Shown one piece after another: positions 9,971-20,586 of a DNA stretch of 64,000 nucleotides. Made by a program: the position numbers and the translations under genes. This DNA comes from Pelagibacterium montanilacus (lineage in GTDB: Bacteria > Pseudomonadota > Alphaproteobacteria > Rhizobiales > Devosiaceae), in the NCBI RefSeq assembly GCF_003992665.1, contig NZ_RZMX01000051.1, positions 139,794 through 203,793 of the forward strand, given 5' to 3'. The notes beneath the pieces were generated by a model. That model was not told the origin of the DNA. It was given only the letters and a program-made list of their open reading frames with translations, and searched no databases. The first letter of the stretch is position 1, and each line of letters opens with the position of its first letter.

Positions 9971-10798
9971 TCAGCTTCGCGCCGACTTTGCACCTTGGGA
10001 CAGCTTTGCGGCAAGGCTGTGGACGGCGCCCGGCGTGGCGTCGGTGGCCTTGCCGTCGGAAAGCGAAGCCTCGACGGCGGCGACCAGCGCCGAGCCCACC
10101 ACGACCCCGTCGGCGTCGCGCCCGATCAGGGCCGCATCCTCGGGCGTCTTGATCCCGAAGCCCACGGCGACGGGCAGATCGGTGTGGGCCTTGATGGCCC
10201 GGACCGCATCGCCCACCGCATCGCGGTTCTTGATCTCGGCGCCGGTGATCCCGGTCATCGAGACATAATAGACAAAGCCCGAGGTATTCTCGAGCACGCG
10301 CGCAAGCCGTGCGGCGTCCGTGGTGGGGGTGGTGAGGCGAATAAAGCTCAGGCCCGCGGCGATGGCCGGCAGGCACAGCTCGTCGTCTTCCTCGGCCGGC
10401 AGGTCCACCACGATCATGCCGTCGACCCCGGCCGACCTGGCGTCGGCCACGAAGCGATCGACCCCGTAGATGTAGATGGGGTTATAGTATCCCATCAGGA
10501 TCATCGGGGTTTCGGTGTCGGTCCGCCGGAACCGCTCGACCATGGCGAGGGTCTTTTCCAGGGTCATCCCGGCGGCGAGCGCGCGCCGTCCGGCCTGCTG
10601 GATCGCGACGCCGTCGGCCATGGGATCGGAAAACGGCATGCCCAGCTCGATCACGTCGGCACCCGCCGCGGGGAGGCCCGCGAGGATGGCGTCAGCCGTC
10701 GCTTCATCGGGATCACCGGCCATCACGAAGGTGACGAAGGCGGGGCGGTTCTGCGCACGCAGGCTGGCAAAACGGCTGTCGATCCGCGATTGGGTCAT
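9971..10798 (-). CDS. trpA: Tryptophan synthase alpha chain
   Basis: 275-residue TIM-barrel subunit that cleaves indole-3-glycerol phosphate and channels indole to TrpB. The catalytic Glu and Asp lie in ELGMPFSDP, and the phosphate-binding glycine loop [10 protein letters not shown] is present. The frame is open 27 codons further upstream, but conserved sequence begins at MTQSRID, so the ATG at 10798 is used. trpB normally sits immediately upstream; here a small gene and a repeat intervene. Confidence 0.95.
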   Translation of the reverse strand: MTQSRIDSRFASLRAQNRPAFVTFVMAGDPDEATADAILAGLPAAGADVIELGMPFSDPMADGVAIQQAGRRALAAGMTLEKTLAMVERFRRTDTETPMILMGYYNPIYIYGVDRFVADARSAGVDGMIVVDLPAEEDDELCLPAIAAGLSFIRLTTPTTDAARLARVLENTSGFVYYVSMTGITGAEIKNRDAVGDAVRAIKAHTDLPVAVGFGIKTPEDAALIGRDADGVVVGSALVAAVEASLSDGKATDATPGAVHSLAAKLSQGAKSARS

Positions 10799-10893
10799 TG
10801 GCTGGGCCCTGTTCGACGTGAGATTGGCTGGGAAGGGAACGTGCTGCCGGTGTAAATGGCAATACGCACCCGCTGTCAACAGGCCTTGTGGCC

Positions 10894-10924
10894 AAAGAAA
10901 AAGCGCCTGCCAGCCAGCAGGCGC
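10894..10924 (-). terminator. Rho-independent terminator of the DUF1127-like gene
   Basis: Perfect 8-bp stem GCGCCTGC / GCAGGCGC with a 6-base loop (10903-10924), followed on the minus strand by TTTTTCTTT. It lies 31 bases beyond the stop of the small gene at 10955 and upstream of trpA, so trpA probably needs its own promoter or read-through. Confidence 0.8.
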
Positions 10925-10954
10925 CCGTCTGTCGCAGTGGTCTTGCGCCTCAGC

Positions 10955-11134
10955 TTACTTGCTGAAGGCCTTCTTGTAGGCGTAGCCGGCGATACCGTCG
11001 CGGGTCAGGCCACGGCGGGCCAGATTGTCATCGCTCAGACCTGCAAGCTCGGTGTAGATGTTGGATGCGTTGTTGGCGCGACCGATATCACCGAGAAGAT
11101 CAGAGAAAGCGCCGAGGAAACGATTGCGAGCCAT
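10955..11134 (-). CDS. Small DUF1127-like protein
   Basis: 59 residues. The C-terminal half carries LSDDNLARRGLTRDGI, which matches the LSDxxLxxxGLxRxxI pattern of DUF1127-type small proteins; that family includes regulators of RNA turnover and phosphate or nitrogen metabolism in alphaproteobacteria. GGAGG lies 6 bases before the ATG at 11134, which decides the start over an upstream in-frame codon. It has its own terminator and sits between trpB and trpA, an unusual place. The function here is unknown. Confidence in the gene is high; the family assignment is moderate. Confidence 0.75.
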   Translation of the reverse strand: MARNRFLGAFSDLLGDIGRANNASNIYTELAGLSDDNLARRGLTRDGIAGYAYKKAFSK

Positions 11135-11295
11135 GTTGGCCTCCAGATGTTGGGTCAGTTGTCTTGACACATCAAATGGGCCCAAACCGCCCGGAGGACA
11201 AGGCGCGGAGCGACAAGGCAGCCATGCGGAAAATGCGGGGCTTATCGATCGATCCGGTTTCCTCCCCTCCCGGAGGGTCCGCTGCCCGGCGCTTC

Positions 11296-11393
11296 AGAGC
11301 CCCGTTCTGATTGAATCAGAACGGGGCTCCAAGTTCTTGATTTGTCGCGTTTCCGAACCGGAAAAGTGTTTCCACTTTTCCTGGAAGCGCTCC
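11296..11393. repeat. Palindromic intergenic repeat, copy 2
   Basis: Same family as the copy at 7410. The left palindrome is here CCCCGTTCTGATT/AATCAGAACGGGG, followed by the GTCGCGTTTCCGAACCGGAAA block and the GCGCTCC end. The changes from CCTG to CCCC on the left arm are matched on the right arm (CAGG to GGGG), so stem pairing is preserved. It lies between trpB and the DUF1127-like gene. Confidence 0.85.
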
Positions 11394-11404
11394 AGGAGGC
11401 TGGT

Positions 11405-12625
11405 TCAGTTTCCCATGCCGAGGCGACGGCCGACCGATTCCACGTCCTTGTCGCCCCGGCCCGAAAGGCAGAGCACGACGATGGCCTCGGGGCTGAGCGT
11501 GGGCACCAGTTCCATGGCGTAGGCCAGCCCATGCGCGCTTTCGAGCGCGGGGATGATGCCCTCGAACCGCGTGCAGGCCATGAACGCGTCGAGCGCCTGC
11601 TGGTCGGTGATGGGCACATAGGTGACCCGCCCGCTGTCGCGCAGGAAGGCGTGTTCTGGGCCGACGCCGGGATAGTCGAGGCCTGCGGAAATCGAATGGC
11701 CCTCGCGGATCTGGCCGTCCGCGTCCTGCAGCAGATAGGTGCGATTGCCGTGCAGCACGCCCGGGGAGCCTCCGGCCATGGAGGCGGCATGGCCATTGTC
11801 CACGTCCAGCCCGTATCCGGCCGCTTCGGTGCCATAGAGCGCCACGCCCGGCTCGTCGAGGAAATCATGGAAGGTGCCGATTGCGTTCGAGCCGCCGCCG
11901 ATGCACGCGACCACCGCGTCGGGCAGCCGGCCTTCGGCCTCCATCATCTGGGCGCGGATTTCCTCGCCGATGACCTTCTGGAAGTCGCGCACCATGCGCG
12001 GATAGGGGTGGGGACCCGCGGCGGTGCCGATCAGGTAATAAGTGGTGTCCACATTGGTCACCCAGTCGCGCAGCGCCTCGTTCATGGCGTCCTTGAGGGT
12101 GCCGGCCCCCGCGGTAACGGGCCGGACCTCGGCGCCCAGCATGCGCATGCGCAAGACGTTGGGCATCTGGCGCTCGACGTCGGTGGCGCCCATGAAGACC
12201 GTGCAGGGCAGACCAAAGCGCGCGCAAACGGTTGCGGTGGCGACCCCGTGCTGGCCGGCGCCGGTTTCGGCGATGATCCGGGTCTTGCCCATGCGGCGCG
12301 CCAGAAGGATCTGCCCGATACAGTTGTTGAGCTTGTGGGACCCGGTGTGGTTGAGGTCCTCGCGCTTGAAAAACAGGCGGGCGCCGCCGAGCTCGGCGCT
12401 CATGCGCTCGGCAAAATAGAGCGGGGAGGGCCGGCCGGCGAAATGGGTGCGCAGATCGTCCATTTCCGCGTGAAATTCGGGATCGTCCTGGGCGGCGTTA
12501 TATGATTTTTCCAGATCCAGGATGAGCGGCATGAGGGTTTCGGCGACGAAGCGCCCGCCATAAAGGCCGAAGCGGCCGTTTTCATCGGGGCCCTGACGCA
12601 GGGAATTGATCTTGACCTGGCTCAT
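11405..12625 (-). CDS. trpB: Tryptophan synthase beta chain
   Basis: 406-residue PLP enzyme joining indole and serine to tryptophan. The PLP lysine is in HTGSHKLNN and the phosphate-binding loop is GGGSNAIG. The start is taken at MSQVKIN, whose ATG overlaps the trpF stop (ATGA); the frame is open further upstream but lies inside trpF. It is coupled to trpF but not to trpA, which follows only after a repeat and a small gene. Confidence 0.96.
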   Translation of the reverse strand: MSQVKINSLRQGPDENGRFGLYGGRFVAETLMPLILDLEKSYNAAQDDPEFHAEMDDLRTHFAGRPSPLYFAERMSAELGGARLFFKREDLNHTGSHKLNNCIGQILLARRMGKTRIIAETGAGQHGVATATVCARFGLPCTVFMGATDVERQMPNVLRMRMLGAEVRPVTAGAGTLKDAMNEALRDWVTNVDTTYYLIGTAAGPHPYPRMVRDFQKVIGEEIRAQMMEAEGRLPDAVVACIGGGSNAIGTFHDFLDEPGVALYGTEAAGYGLDVDNGHAASMAGGSPGVLHGNRTYLLQDADGQIREGHSISAGLDYPGVGPEHAFLRDSGRVTYVPITDQQALDAFMACTRFEGIIPALESAHGLAYAMELVPTLSPEAIVVLCLSGRGDKDVESVGRRLGMGN

Positions 12626-13281
12626 CTCGGTTCTCTCGTTGAAGGCGCCAAGGCGCGGGCATTGGCAATAAAGCGCGAGATCAGACCGGGAACTTTCTGC
12701 CCCGGCGCGCTCTCCACCCCCGAGGATACGTCCAGCCCGAAGGGACGGACCATAGAGACGGCCTCGGCCACATTGTCGCAATCGAGCCCACCGGAAAGCA
12801 TGAAGGGCATGGCGGGGTCAAGCGCGTCGAGCAGCGACCAGTCGAACCGGGCCCCCAGCCCGCCGGGGCGGTCGGCCTCGGCGGGAGGACGCGCATCGAG
12901 GATCAGCCGGTCGGCGACCAGGTGATAGGACGTGACGGCGGCGAGGTCTTCGGCCTCCCCGATCCCCACGGCCTTGATGACCGGCAGGCCCGCAAAGGCC
13001 TTGATTTCGGCCACGCGGTCGGGGGTTTCCCGACCGTGGAGCTGGAGCCAGCCCACGCCGGTGCCCGCGACCCGGGCCACCAGCCTGTCGTCGGGGTCCA
13101 CCAGCAGCGCCACGGTCTCGATCCGGTCCCGGCCCAGCGCGGCGAGCGCGGACATGGTCTCGAGATCGATATGGCGCGGGCTTTTTTCGAAATGCACGAA
13201 CCCGACCATATCGGCGCCTTCGCGAACGCAATGGTCGAGCGTCTCCGCCGTCGATATTCCGCAGATCTTGATGAGGGTCAT
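12622..13281 (-). CDS. trpF: Phosphoribosylanthranilate isomerase
   Basis: 219-residue TIM barrel carrying out the Amadori rearrangement in tryptophan synthesis. The catalytic Cys is in KICGIS at the N-terminus, and the C-terminal phosphate-binding segment is [10 protein letters not shown] followed by DVSSGVE. It overlaps trpB by 4 bases and lies 21 bases downstream of lapA. Confidence 0.95.
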   Translation of the reverse strand: MTLIKICGISTAETLDHCVREGADMVGFVHFEKSPRHIDLETMSALAALGRDRIETVALLVDPDDRLVARVAGTGVGWLQLHGRETPDRVAEIKAFAGLPVIKAVGIGEAEDLAAVTSYHLVADRLILDARPPAEADRPGGLGARFDWSLLDALDPAMPFMLSGGLDCDNVAEAVSMVRPFGLDVSSGVESAPGQKVPGLISRFIANARALAPSTREPR

Positions 13282-13302
13282 GTCGAGACAGCAGTCATGG
13301 GG

Positions 13303-13653
13303 CTAGCCAAGATCCCGCACGGCGGCCATGGCGGGATCGGGGTCGCGCGCCGTGTGGCCGCGGGTGCGCTCGAGCTCGCCGCGCAGGGCTTCGGCTTCCT
13401 TGCGGTGGCGGCGCTCGGCCTTGCGGTGGGAGGCCTGGGCAAACCAGACCGAGGCGCCCCCGAGGGCAATGCCTAAAAAGAGCGCGGCGTAGATCACGAG
13501 GAACAGCGGGATACCCGAGCCCGGAGCGCTGGCGTCGACGGGCACGAGGGGATTGAAATTGACGCCCACCGCGTGGCGGTTGGCCAGTGCGAACACGACC
13601 ATGAGCAGACACAGCGGAATGAGGACGAGCCAGGCGGTCAGGCGTCTGCGCAT
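13303..13653 (-). CDS. lapA: LapA-family inner membrane protein
   Basis: 116 residues with two predicted membrane segments (about 7-27 and 47-70) and a basic, coiled C-terminal tail. The HAVGVNFNPL segment between them is characteristic of LapA/DUF1049 proteins, which take part in lipopolysaccharide assembly control. The start at MRRRLTAWL is chosen because the 33 upstream in-frame codons run into ihfB. Lies between ihfB and trpF, its usual alphaproteobacterial position. Confidence 0.82.
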   Translation of the reverse strand: MRRRLTAWLVLIPLCLLMVVFALANRHAVGVNFNPLVPVDASAPGSGIPLFLVIYAALFLGIALGGASVWFAQASHRKAERRHRKEAEALRGELERTRGHTARDPDPAMAAVRDLG

Positions 13654-13684
13654 TGTGTTGGGTTCACCTTCCCGGCGACGGCGC

Positions 13685-13963
13685 TCAGCGGTTGAGACGC
13701 TCGCGGATTTCCTTGCCAGCCTTGAACTGGGGCACGTATTTCTCGCCCACATCGACCTGTTCGCCGGTGCGCGGATTGCGCCCGACGCGGGCGGGGCGGT
13801 TCTTGACCGAAAACGCGCCGAACCCGCGCAGCTCGACCCGGTCGCCGCGCGCCATGGCGTCGCCTATTTCATCGAGGATGGCGTTGACGATATTCTCGAC
13901 ATCGCGGTGGAACAGATGGGGATTTTCCCCGGCCAGCTTTTCGATCAGTTCGGACTTAATCAT
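13685..13963 (-). CDS. ihfB: Integration host factor subunit beta
   Basis: 92-residue HU/IHF-family DNA-bending protein. It starts [10 protein letters not shown] and has the DNA-intercalating arm region [10 protein letters not shown] with its conserved proline, followed by [11 protein letters not shown]. It pairs with IhfA to bend DNA at promoters and recombination sites. The start is set by family length; the open frame extends 44 codons further upstream into sppA. Confidence 0.94.
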   Translation of the reverse strand: MIKSELIEKLAGENPHLFHRDVENIVNAILDEIGDAMARGDRVELRGFGAFSVKNRPARVGRNPRTGEQVDVGEKYVPQFKAGKEIRERLNR

Positions 13964-14039
13964 CGAGAGCCTGCGCCCCCCGGCGCGAAAAAGGCCGACG
14001 GCCTTCACCATTGGAGATTTCTTGTTCTGCGACTTGGCG

Positions 14040-14972
14040 TTAAGGGTGCCAAAGCGAGACCAGCCCGTCAAGCGCCAAGCCCTTCTCATCGGCAAGCCCG
14101 ACCGCAGCGGCGGCCCCGGTGAGCGCCTCGCGCAGCCAGCCGGTGCGCGACGCGGGCGGATAAGCGGTGACGATCTCGAGTTCAGGATCGATCTCGTGGG
14201 TCTCCTCGAGCCAGGCGCGGGCCTCGGCTTCCCCGCCCACCGCGTCGATCAGCCCGGCCTCGACCCCCATGGACCCGGTCATCACCCGCCCGTCGGCAAC
14301 GCCCAGGATTTCGGCGCGTTCGAGAGCGCGGCGCTCGGCCACGATATCGACAAACCAGGCATAGCTGTCTTCGACCAGCGCGGCGAGCGAGGCGCGCACT
14401 TCCGGAGCGATGGGGCCGTCGAATTCGGGCTCGGCCTTGAGCTCGCCCGAAGCGATCTTATCGAGGTCGATGCCGATGGTGTCGAGCAGGCGCCCGGCAT
14501 CCACGTGCCGGTAGAGCACCCCGATCGACCCAACGATCGAGAGACGCCGCGAGACGATGTGGTCGGCGGCAATCGCGGTCATGTAGGCGGCGGAAGCCCC
14601 GGTTTCCGCGATGACCGCGACCACGGGCTTTTCAAGCGACAGCCTTCTGATGTCCTCGTAAAGCTCCTCGCCCCCCGCGGTCGTGCCGCCCGGGCTGTTG
14701 ATGGCGAGAAGGACGCCTCTGACAGACGCGTCCTCGGCCAGGCGCGCCAATGTGCGGCTGCGCTGGCGGTCGGTGGTGATGGTGCCCGATATTTCCACCC
14801 GGGCGATGCGGTCCCCGCCCGTGGACGTGAACACGGGCGAGAAGCGGGCGAAGGCGAGGACAATGGCGAGAGCGAGAATGACAAAGGCGATGATCCGCCA
14901 GCGGCCGCGGGAGCGGCGCAGCGTGCGCGTCGTCGAGATGGCGTTGACGGGATCCTCACCCGGATGGGTCAT
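14040..14972 (-). CDS. sppA: Signal peptide peptidase SppA (S49 family)
   Basis: 310 residues, the short single-domain form of SppA, which degrades cleaved signal peptides at the inner membrane. One N-terminal membrane segment (about 25-45) is followed by the S49 domain: AINSPGG, the nucleophile serine in [10 protein letters not shown], and the general-base lysine in SGELKAEPE. It lies upstream of ihfB and downstream of the GNAT gene, and a short repeat-like palindrome sits before its start. Confidence 0.9.
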   Translation of the reverse strand: MTHPGEDPVNAISTTRTLRRSRGRWRIIAFVILALAIVLAFARFSPVFTSTGGDRIARVEISGTITTDRQRSRTLARLAEDASVRGVLLAINSPGGTTAGGEELYEDIRRLSLEKPVVAVIAETGASAAYMTAIAADHIVSRRLSIVGSIGVLYRHVDAGRLLDTIGIDLDKIASGELKAEPEFDGPIAPEVRASLAALVEDSYAWFVDIVAERRALERAEILGVADGRVMTGSMGVEAGLIDAVGGEAEARAWLEETHEIDPELEIVTAYPPASRTGWLREALTGAAAAVGLADEKGLALDGLVSLWHP

Positions 14973-15005
14973 GGCGGGCCTGCATATCGCTGATCGGCGA
15001 GAGCC

Positions 15006-15053
15006 AGAGCGTTCTTTGCTCTAAAGCGTTTCCGCGCTCGCTTTGAAGGCTCT
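15006..15053. repeat. Short relative of the palindromic repeat
   Basis: 48 bases bounded by AGAGC and GGCTCT with an internal AAAGCGTTTCC block, resembling the ends of the longer repeats at 7410 and elsewhere but lacking the GTTCTGATT palindrome. It lies between the GNAT gene and sppA. It may be a remnant or a separate short palindrome. Confidence 0.45.
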
Positions 15054-15087
15054 ACCGCCTCTGCCGACCCGATGCAAGACGCGAGGC

Positions 15088-15588
15088 TCAGGCTGAAAGC
15101 AGCCGCACCATATAGGCGGTGCCGAGCCCATAGCTGGCGAGCTTGGGGTCGAGCGCGGGATCGTTCCGGCGCACAAAGCCGTGGCTGGTCCAGAAGGGCT
15201 CTGAATTGTTGACGGCCACAAGGCTCATCGCGCCACAGGGCAAGGCAATCCCCGTCAGCCAGGCCACCGCATCGGTGGCGGCGCCAGCCCCGCGGGCCTC
15301 GGGCAGCAGCGCGATATCATGCAGATAGAGGGTGTCGGGGGCCTCGGGCAGTGCGCCCATAAGCGAATTGAGCGGCGCGATGACGCCGAGCCGCCCGGGG
15401 TGGGCAATAAGATAGCCCAGGGCGGTGTCGCCCGCGCTCAGCATCCGGCAGGTGGCGGGCGCGAGCGCGACGCGCTCGTTCAGGACGGCGCGGTCTTCGG
15501 GATAGCCCGGGTGAACGCGCGCGGCGATCTCGACCATGGCATCGATGTCGGCGCGCCCTGCGACGGGGCGCCAGTTGGGGGCTGGCAT
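15088..15588 (-). CDS. GNAT-family N-acetyltransferase
   Basis: 166 residues with the GNAT acetyl-CoA motif LLPEARGAGAATDAVAWL (about residues 85-102) and a C-terminal FWTSHGF segment typical of the last GNAT strand. The substrate cannot be predicted. The ATG at 15588 (MPAPNWRPV) is chosen because the open frame further upstream runs through the rpsA terminator into rpsA. It sits between rpsA and sppA on the same strand. Confidence 0.78.
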   Translation of the reverse strand: MPAPNWRPVAGRADIDAMVEIAARVHPGYPEDRAVLNERVALAPATCRMLSAGDTALGYLIAHPGRLGVIAPLNSLMGALPEAPDTLYLHDIALLPEARGAGAATDAVAWLTGIALPCGAMSLVAVNNSEPFWTSHGFVRRNDPALDPKLASYGLGTAYMVRLLSA

Positions 15589-15629
15589 CAGAGCACCTCG
15601 GGGGCGGGCGGTTGAAACGATGGGTGAGA

Positions 15630-15664
15630 AAGAAAAGGGGTCCGCGCCGGCTGGCGCGAACCCC
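15630..15664 (-). terminator. Rho-independent terminator of rpsA
   Basis: Hairpin GGGG-TC-CGCGCC / GGCGCG-AA-CCCC (15637-15664) followed on the minus strand by TTTTCTTTCT. It begins 28 bases past the rpsA stop. Confidence 0.75.
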
Positions 15665-15691
15665 TCGATCCTTGTCTCGAAACGAGAAGGA

Positions 15692-17392
15692 TTACTTGTC
15701 GTCCTTCTGGCCCTTGAGGGCCGCGCCGAGAATGTCGCCGAGCGAAGCGCCGGAGTCGGTCGAGCCGTACTGGGCAACCGCTTCCTTTTCCTCTGCGATC
15801 TCCAGAGCCTTGATCGAAAGCCCGATGCGGCGGGTCTTGCGGTCGAACTGGGTGACGCGGGCGTCCAGCTTTTCGCCGACCGCGAAGCGCTCGGGGCGCT
15901 GCTCGGACCGGTCACGGGACAGATCGGAGCGGCGGATGAAGGCCGTCAGATCGGTTTCCGCAAGCTGAACTTCGAGGCCGCCATCGGTGACTGCGGTGAC
16001 GGTGCAGGTCACGACGCCGCCCTTGCGCAGGCCGTCGCCGGCTGCTTCCTCGATCGGATCGGAACCGAGCTGCTTGATGCCCAGCGAAATCCGCTCCTTG
16101 TCGATGTCCACGTCGAGGACCTTGGCCTTGACCATGTCGCCGCGATTGTAATCGTCGAGGGCTTCCTCGCCCGGACGGTTCCAGTCGAGGTCCGAAAGGT
16201 GGACCATGCCGTCGACGTCGCCATCCAGACCGATGAACAGGCCGAACTCGGTCTTGTTCTTGACCTCGCCCTCGATCTCGGTGCCAACGGGGAAGCGCTC
16301 GGAAAAGCTCTCCCAGGGATTGGCGAGGGTCTGCTTGAGGCCCAGCGAGATGCGACGCTTGTCGGGATCGACCTCGAGCACCATGACTTCGACTTCCTGG
16401 GAGGTCGAGACGATCTTGCCCGGGTGGATGTTCTTCTTGGTCCAGCTCATCTCCGAGACGTGGATCAGCCCTTCGATGCCCGGCTCGAGCTCGACGAACG
16501 CACCGTAGTCGGTGATGTTGGTCACGCGTCCGGTGAAGCGGCCATTGACCGGGTACTTGGCGGTGATGCCTTCCCAGGGATCGGCCTGGAGCTGCTTCAT
16601 GCCCAGCGAGATGCGGTGGCTCTCGTGGTTGACGCGGATGATCTGCACCTTGATGGTCTCGCCGATCGAAAGCACTTCGGTCGGGTGGTTGACCCGGCGC
16701 CATGCGATGTCGGTGACGTGCAGCAGGCCGTCGATGCCGCCCAGATCAACGAACGCACCGTAATCGGTGATGTTCTTGACCACGCCTTCGACCACCTGGC
16801 CCTCTTCGAGCTGCTGGACGATTTCCGAACGCTGCTCGGCGCGGCTCTCTTCGAGAATGGCGCGGCGCGAGACGACGATGTTGCCGCGGCGCTTGTCCAT
16901 CTTGAGGATCTGGAAGGGCTGGGGCACGTTCATCAGCGGAGCGATGTCGCGGATGGGGCGGATATCGACCTGGGAGCGCGGCAGGAAGGCCACGGCGCCG
17001 TCGAGATCGACGGTGAACCCGCCCTTGACCTGGTTGAAGATCTGGCCTTCGACCTTTTCGTTCTTTTCGTAGAACGCCTCGAGGCGCACCCAGCTTTCTT
17101 CGCGGCGTGCCTTCTCGCGGCTGAGGACGGCTTCACCCATCGCGTTCTCGACACGGTCGACATAGACTTCGACTTCCGAGCCCACAGTGATGGTGCCGTC
17201 GCGGCCGGCGGTCCCGAATTCCTTCATGGGCACGCGGCCCTCGGTCTTGAGACCGACGTCGATGATCGCGAGGTCCTTCTCGATCGCGACGACGCGACCC
17301 TTGACGACCGCACCCTCTACAGGATCGATGTCCTGGAAGCTCTCCATGAGGAGCTGTTCGAAATCATCCATGCTTGTGGTCTGGTTAGCCAT
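15692..17392 (-). CDS. rpsA: 30S ribosomal protein S1
   Basis: 566 residues with six consecutive S1 (OB-fold) repeats, for example the ITDYGAFVDLGGIDGLLHVTD and GAFVELEPGIEGLIHVSE units. S1 unfolds mRNA and delivers it to the 30S platform. The start at MANQTTSMDDF matches the family. A 271-base leader lies between cmk and rpsA, room for a promoter and for the S1 autoregulatory region known in other bacteria. Standard cmk-rpsA order. Confidence 0.97.
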   Translation of the reverse strand: MANQTTSMDDFEQLLMESFQDIDPVEGAVVKGRVVAIEKDLAIIDVGLKTEGRVPMKEFGTAGRDGTITVGSEVEVYVDRVENAMGEAVLSREKARREESWVRLEAFYEKNEKVEGQIFNQVKGGFTVDLDGAVAFLPRSQVDIRPIRDIAPLMNVPQPFQILKMDKRRGNIVVSRRAILEESRAEQRSEIVQQLEEGQVVEGVVKNITDYGAFVDLGGIDGLLHVTDIAWRRVNHPTEVLSIGETIKVQIIRVNHESHRISLGMKQLQADPWEGITAKYPVNGRFTGRVTNITDYGAFVELEPGIEGLIHVSEMSWTKKNIHPGKIVSTSQEVEVMVLEVDPDKRRISLGLKQTLANPWESFSERFPVGTEIEGEVKNKTEFGLFIGLDGDVDGMVHLSDLDWNRPGEEALDDYNRGDMVKAKVLDVDIDKERISLGIKQLGSDPIEEAAGDGLRKGGVVTCTVTAVTDGGLEVQLAETDLTAFIRRSDLSRDRSEQRPERFAVGEKLDARVTQFDRKTRRIGLSIKALEIAEEKEAVAQYGSTDSGASLGDILGAALKGQKDDK

Positions 17393-17663
17393 TCATTCTC
17401 CCTTCCGGACGCCCCGGAAGTCTTTTGCTGGTTTGTGTTGAACTGATGGTGCGCCCCGGCTCCGTCCCGACGCGACCGGACCACAGGGGGTCGGGCGACG
17501 TCGACGCGGCATCGGGGCAGCGTTTGGTCTCGATCTATGATTTCGGGCGGAGGATGGTGCAGACGCGCGAAGGCGCGTCGGCGAGGATCCGGCAGATCGG
17601 GAACACGGCCCAACCCCGCTGAGTTTGGATTTGAACCGGTCTTCGCTTTGAAGATGGGTTCGA

Positions 17664-19681
<2,018 letters not shown>

Positions 19682-19882
19682 TTAGCACGAAGCGTCGGGG
19701 GTGCCAATCTCCGGGCCGATGCGCCCGAAGCCAGCGCGCCGGCGACCATTTTGCGTTTGACACGGCGTTTTTTTTCGTCGTAACCGAACGGCAAATGCGG
19801 TGCGCCCCACTGAAAGTGTGGTGGCGGGCACGACGCCCCCGCGCGACTATCATCTCCACACGATGACATATGGGGAATTGCC

Positions 19883-20320
19883 TTGGCCAGTGATGAACGC
19901 GGTACCAAGCGGACCTGCCCTGTTACGGGCAAGAAATTCTACGATCTCAACAAGGATCCGGTGGTTTCGCCCTATACCGGCAAGTCCTATCCGATGAGCT
20001 TTTTCGAGGCACCACCGGAAAAGGCGCCTGCAAAGGCACCGGCACCGGTCAAGGAAAAGCGCGCCGAGGTCGAAGAGACCGAGCTCGATCCCGCAGCCGC
20101 CGAGGCGGGCGCCGAAGTCATCTCGCTCAATGATGCTGAAAAAAGCACCAATGACGACGAGGATGACGACGACGAGGAATCCGGAGAGAAAATCCCCGAC
20201 GTCGAGGACGTCGAAGTGGACGAGGATCTGGGCGATGACGACGACACGTTCCTTGAAGACGACGAGGACGATGAAGACATCGATTTCGACGTCGAGGTGG
20301 ACGACGAAGAGGAGCGTTGA
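19883..20320 (+). CDS. TIGR02300-family protein of unknown function
   Basis: 145 residues. The N-terminal 45 residues carry the family signature KRTCPVTGKKFYDLNKDP and SPYTGKSYP; the rest is increasingly acidic, with long Asp/Glu runs to the C-terminus. The start is TTG, with GGGGA 6-7 bases before it and no in-frame ATG near. The family is confined to alphaproteobacteria and has no assigned role. The acidic tail and small Cys-containing head suggest a binding or chaperone-like protein, which is inference. Divergent from aroA and followed by tRNA-Ala. Confidence 0.82.
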   Translation: MASDERGTKRTCPVTGKKFYDLNKDPVVSPYTGKSYPMSFFEAPPEKAPAKAPAPVKEKRAEVEETELDPAAAEAGAEVISLNDAEKSTNDDEDDDDEESGEKIPDVEDVEVDEDLGDDDDTFLEDDEDDEDIDFDVEVDDEEER

Positions 20321-20434
20321 ACCGGTGTGAGAAACCGGATGCAAGCGTGATTTTTGCTCTTGCGTCGGGCACCGCTCTCACATAGGTTCGCGCCCGTTCA
20401 GCCGGGGTCCCAAGCCCGGCGGTGACCAAGTTTC

Positions 20435-20510
<76 letters not shown>

Positions 20511-20532
20511 TCCATCCCCAAGGGGACGCCAG

Positions 20533-20563
20533 AGGCCGCGCCATCGAGCGCGGCCTTTGTGCG
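20533..20563 (+). terminator. Probable terminator after tRNA-Ala
   Basis: 8-bp stem AGGCCGCG / CGCGGCCT with an 8-base loop, followed by TTTGTGCGTTT. It lies 22 bases beyond the tRNA end. Confidence 0.65.
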
Positions 20564-20586
20564 TTTGGGGGTCAGCAAGCCGAAGG

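Noticed and set aside
15536-17446. Long + strand reading frame of 636 codons
   Set aside because: Exact antisense of rpsA, a gene with unmistakable S1 repeats; only a complement-frame effect.
19987-20280. Minus-strand frame rich in serine
   Set aside because: It is the complement of the acidic Asp/Glu tail of the TIGR02300 gene, not a separate Ser-rich protein.
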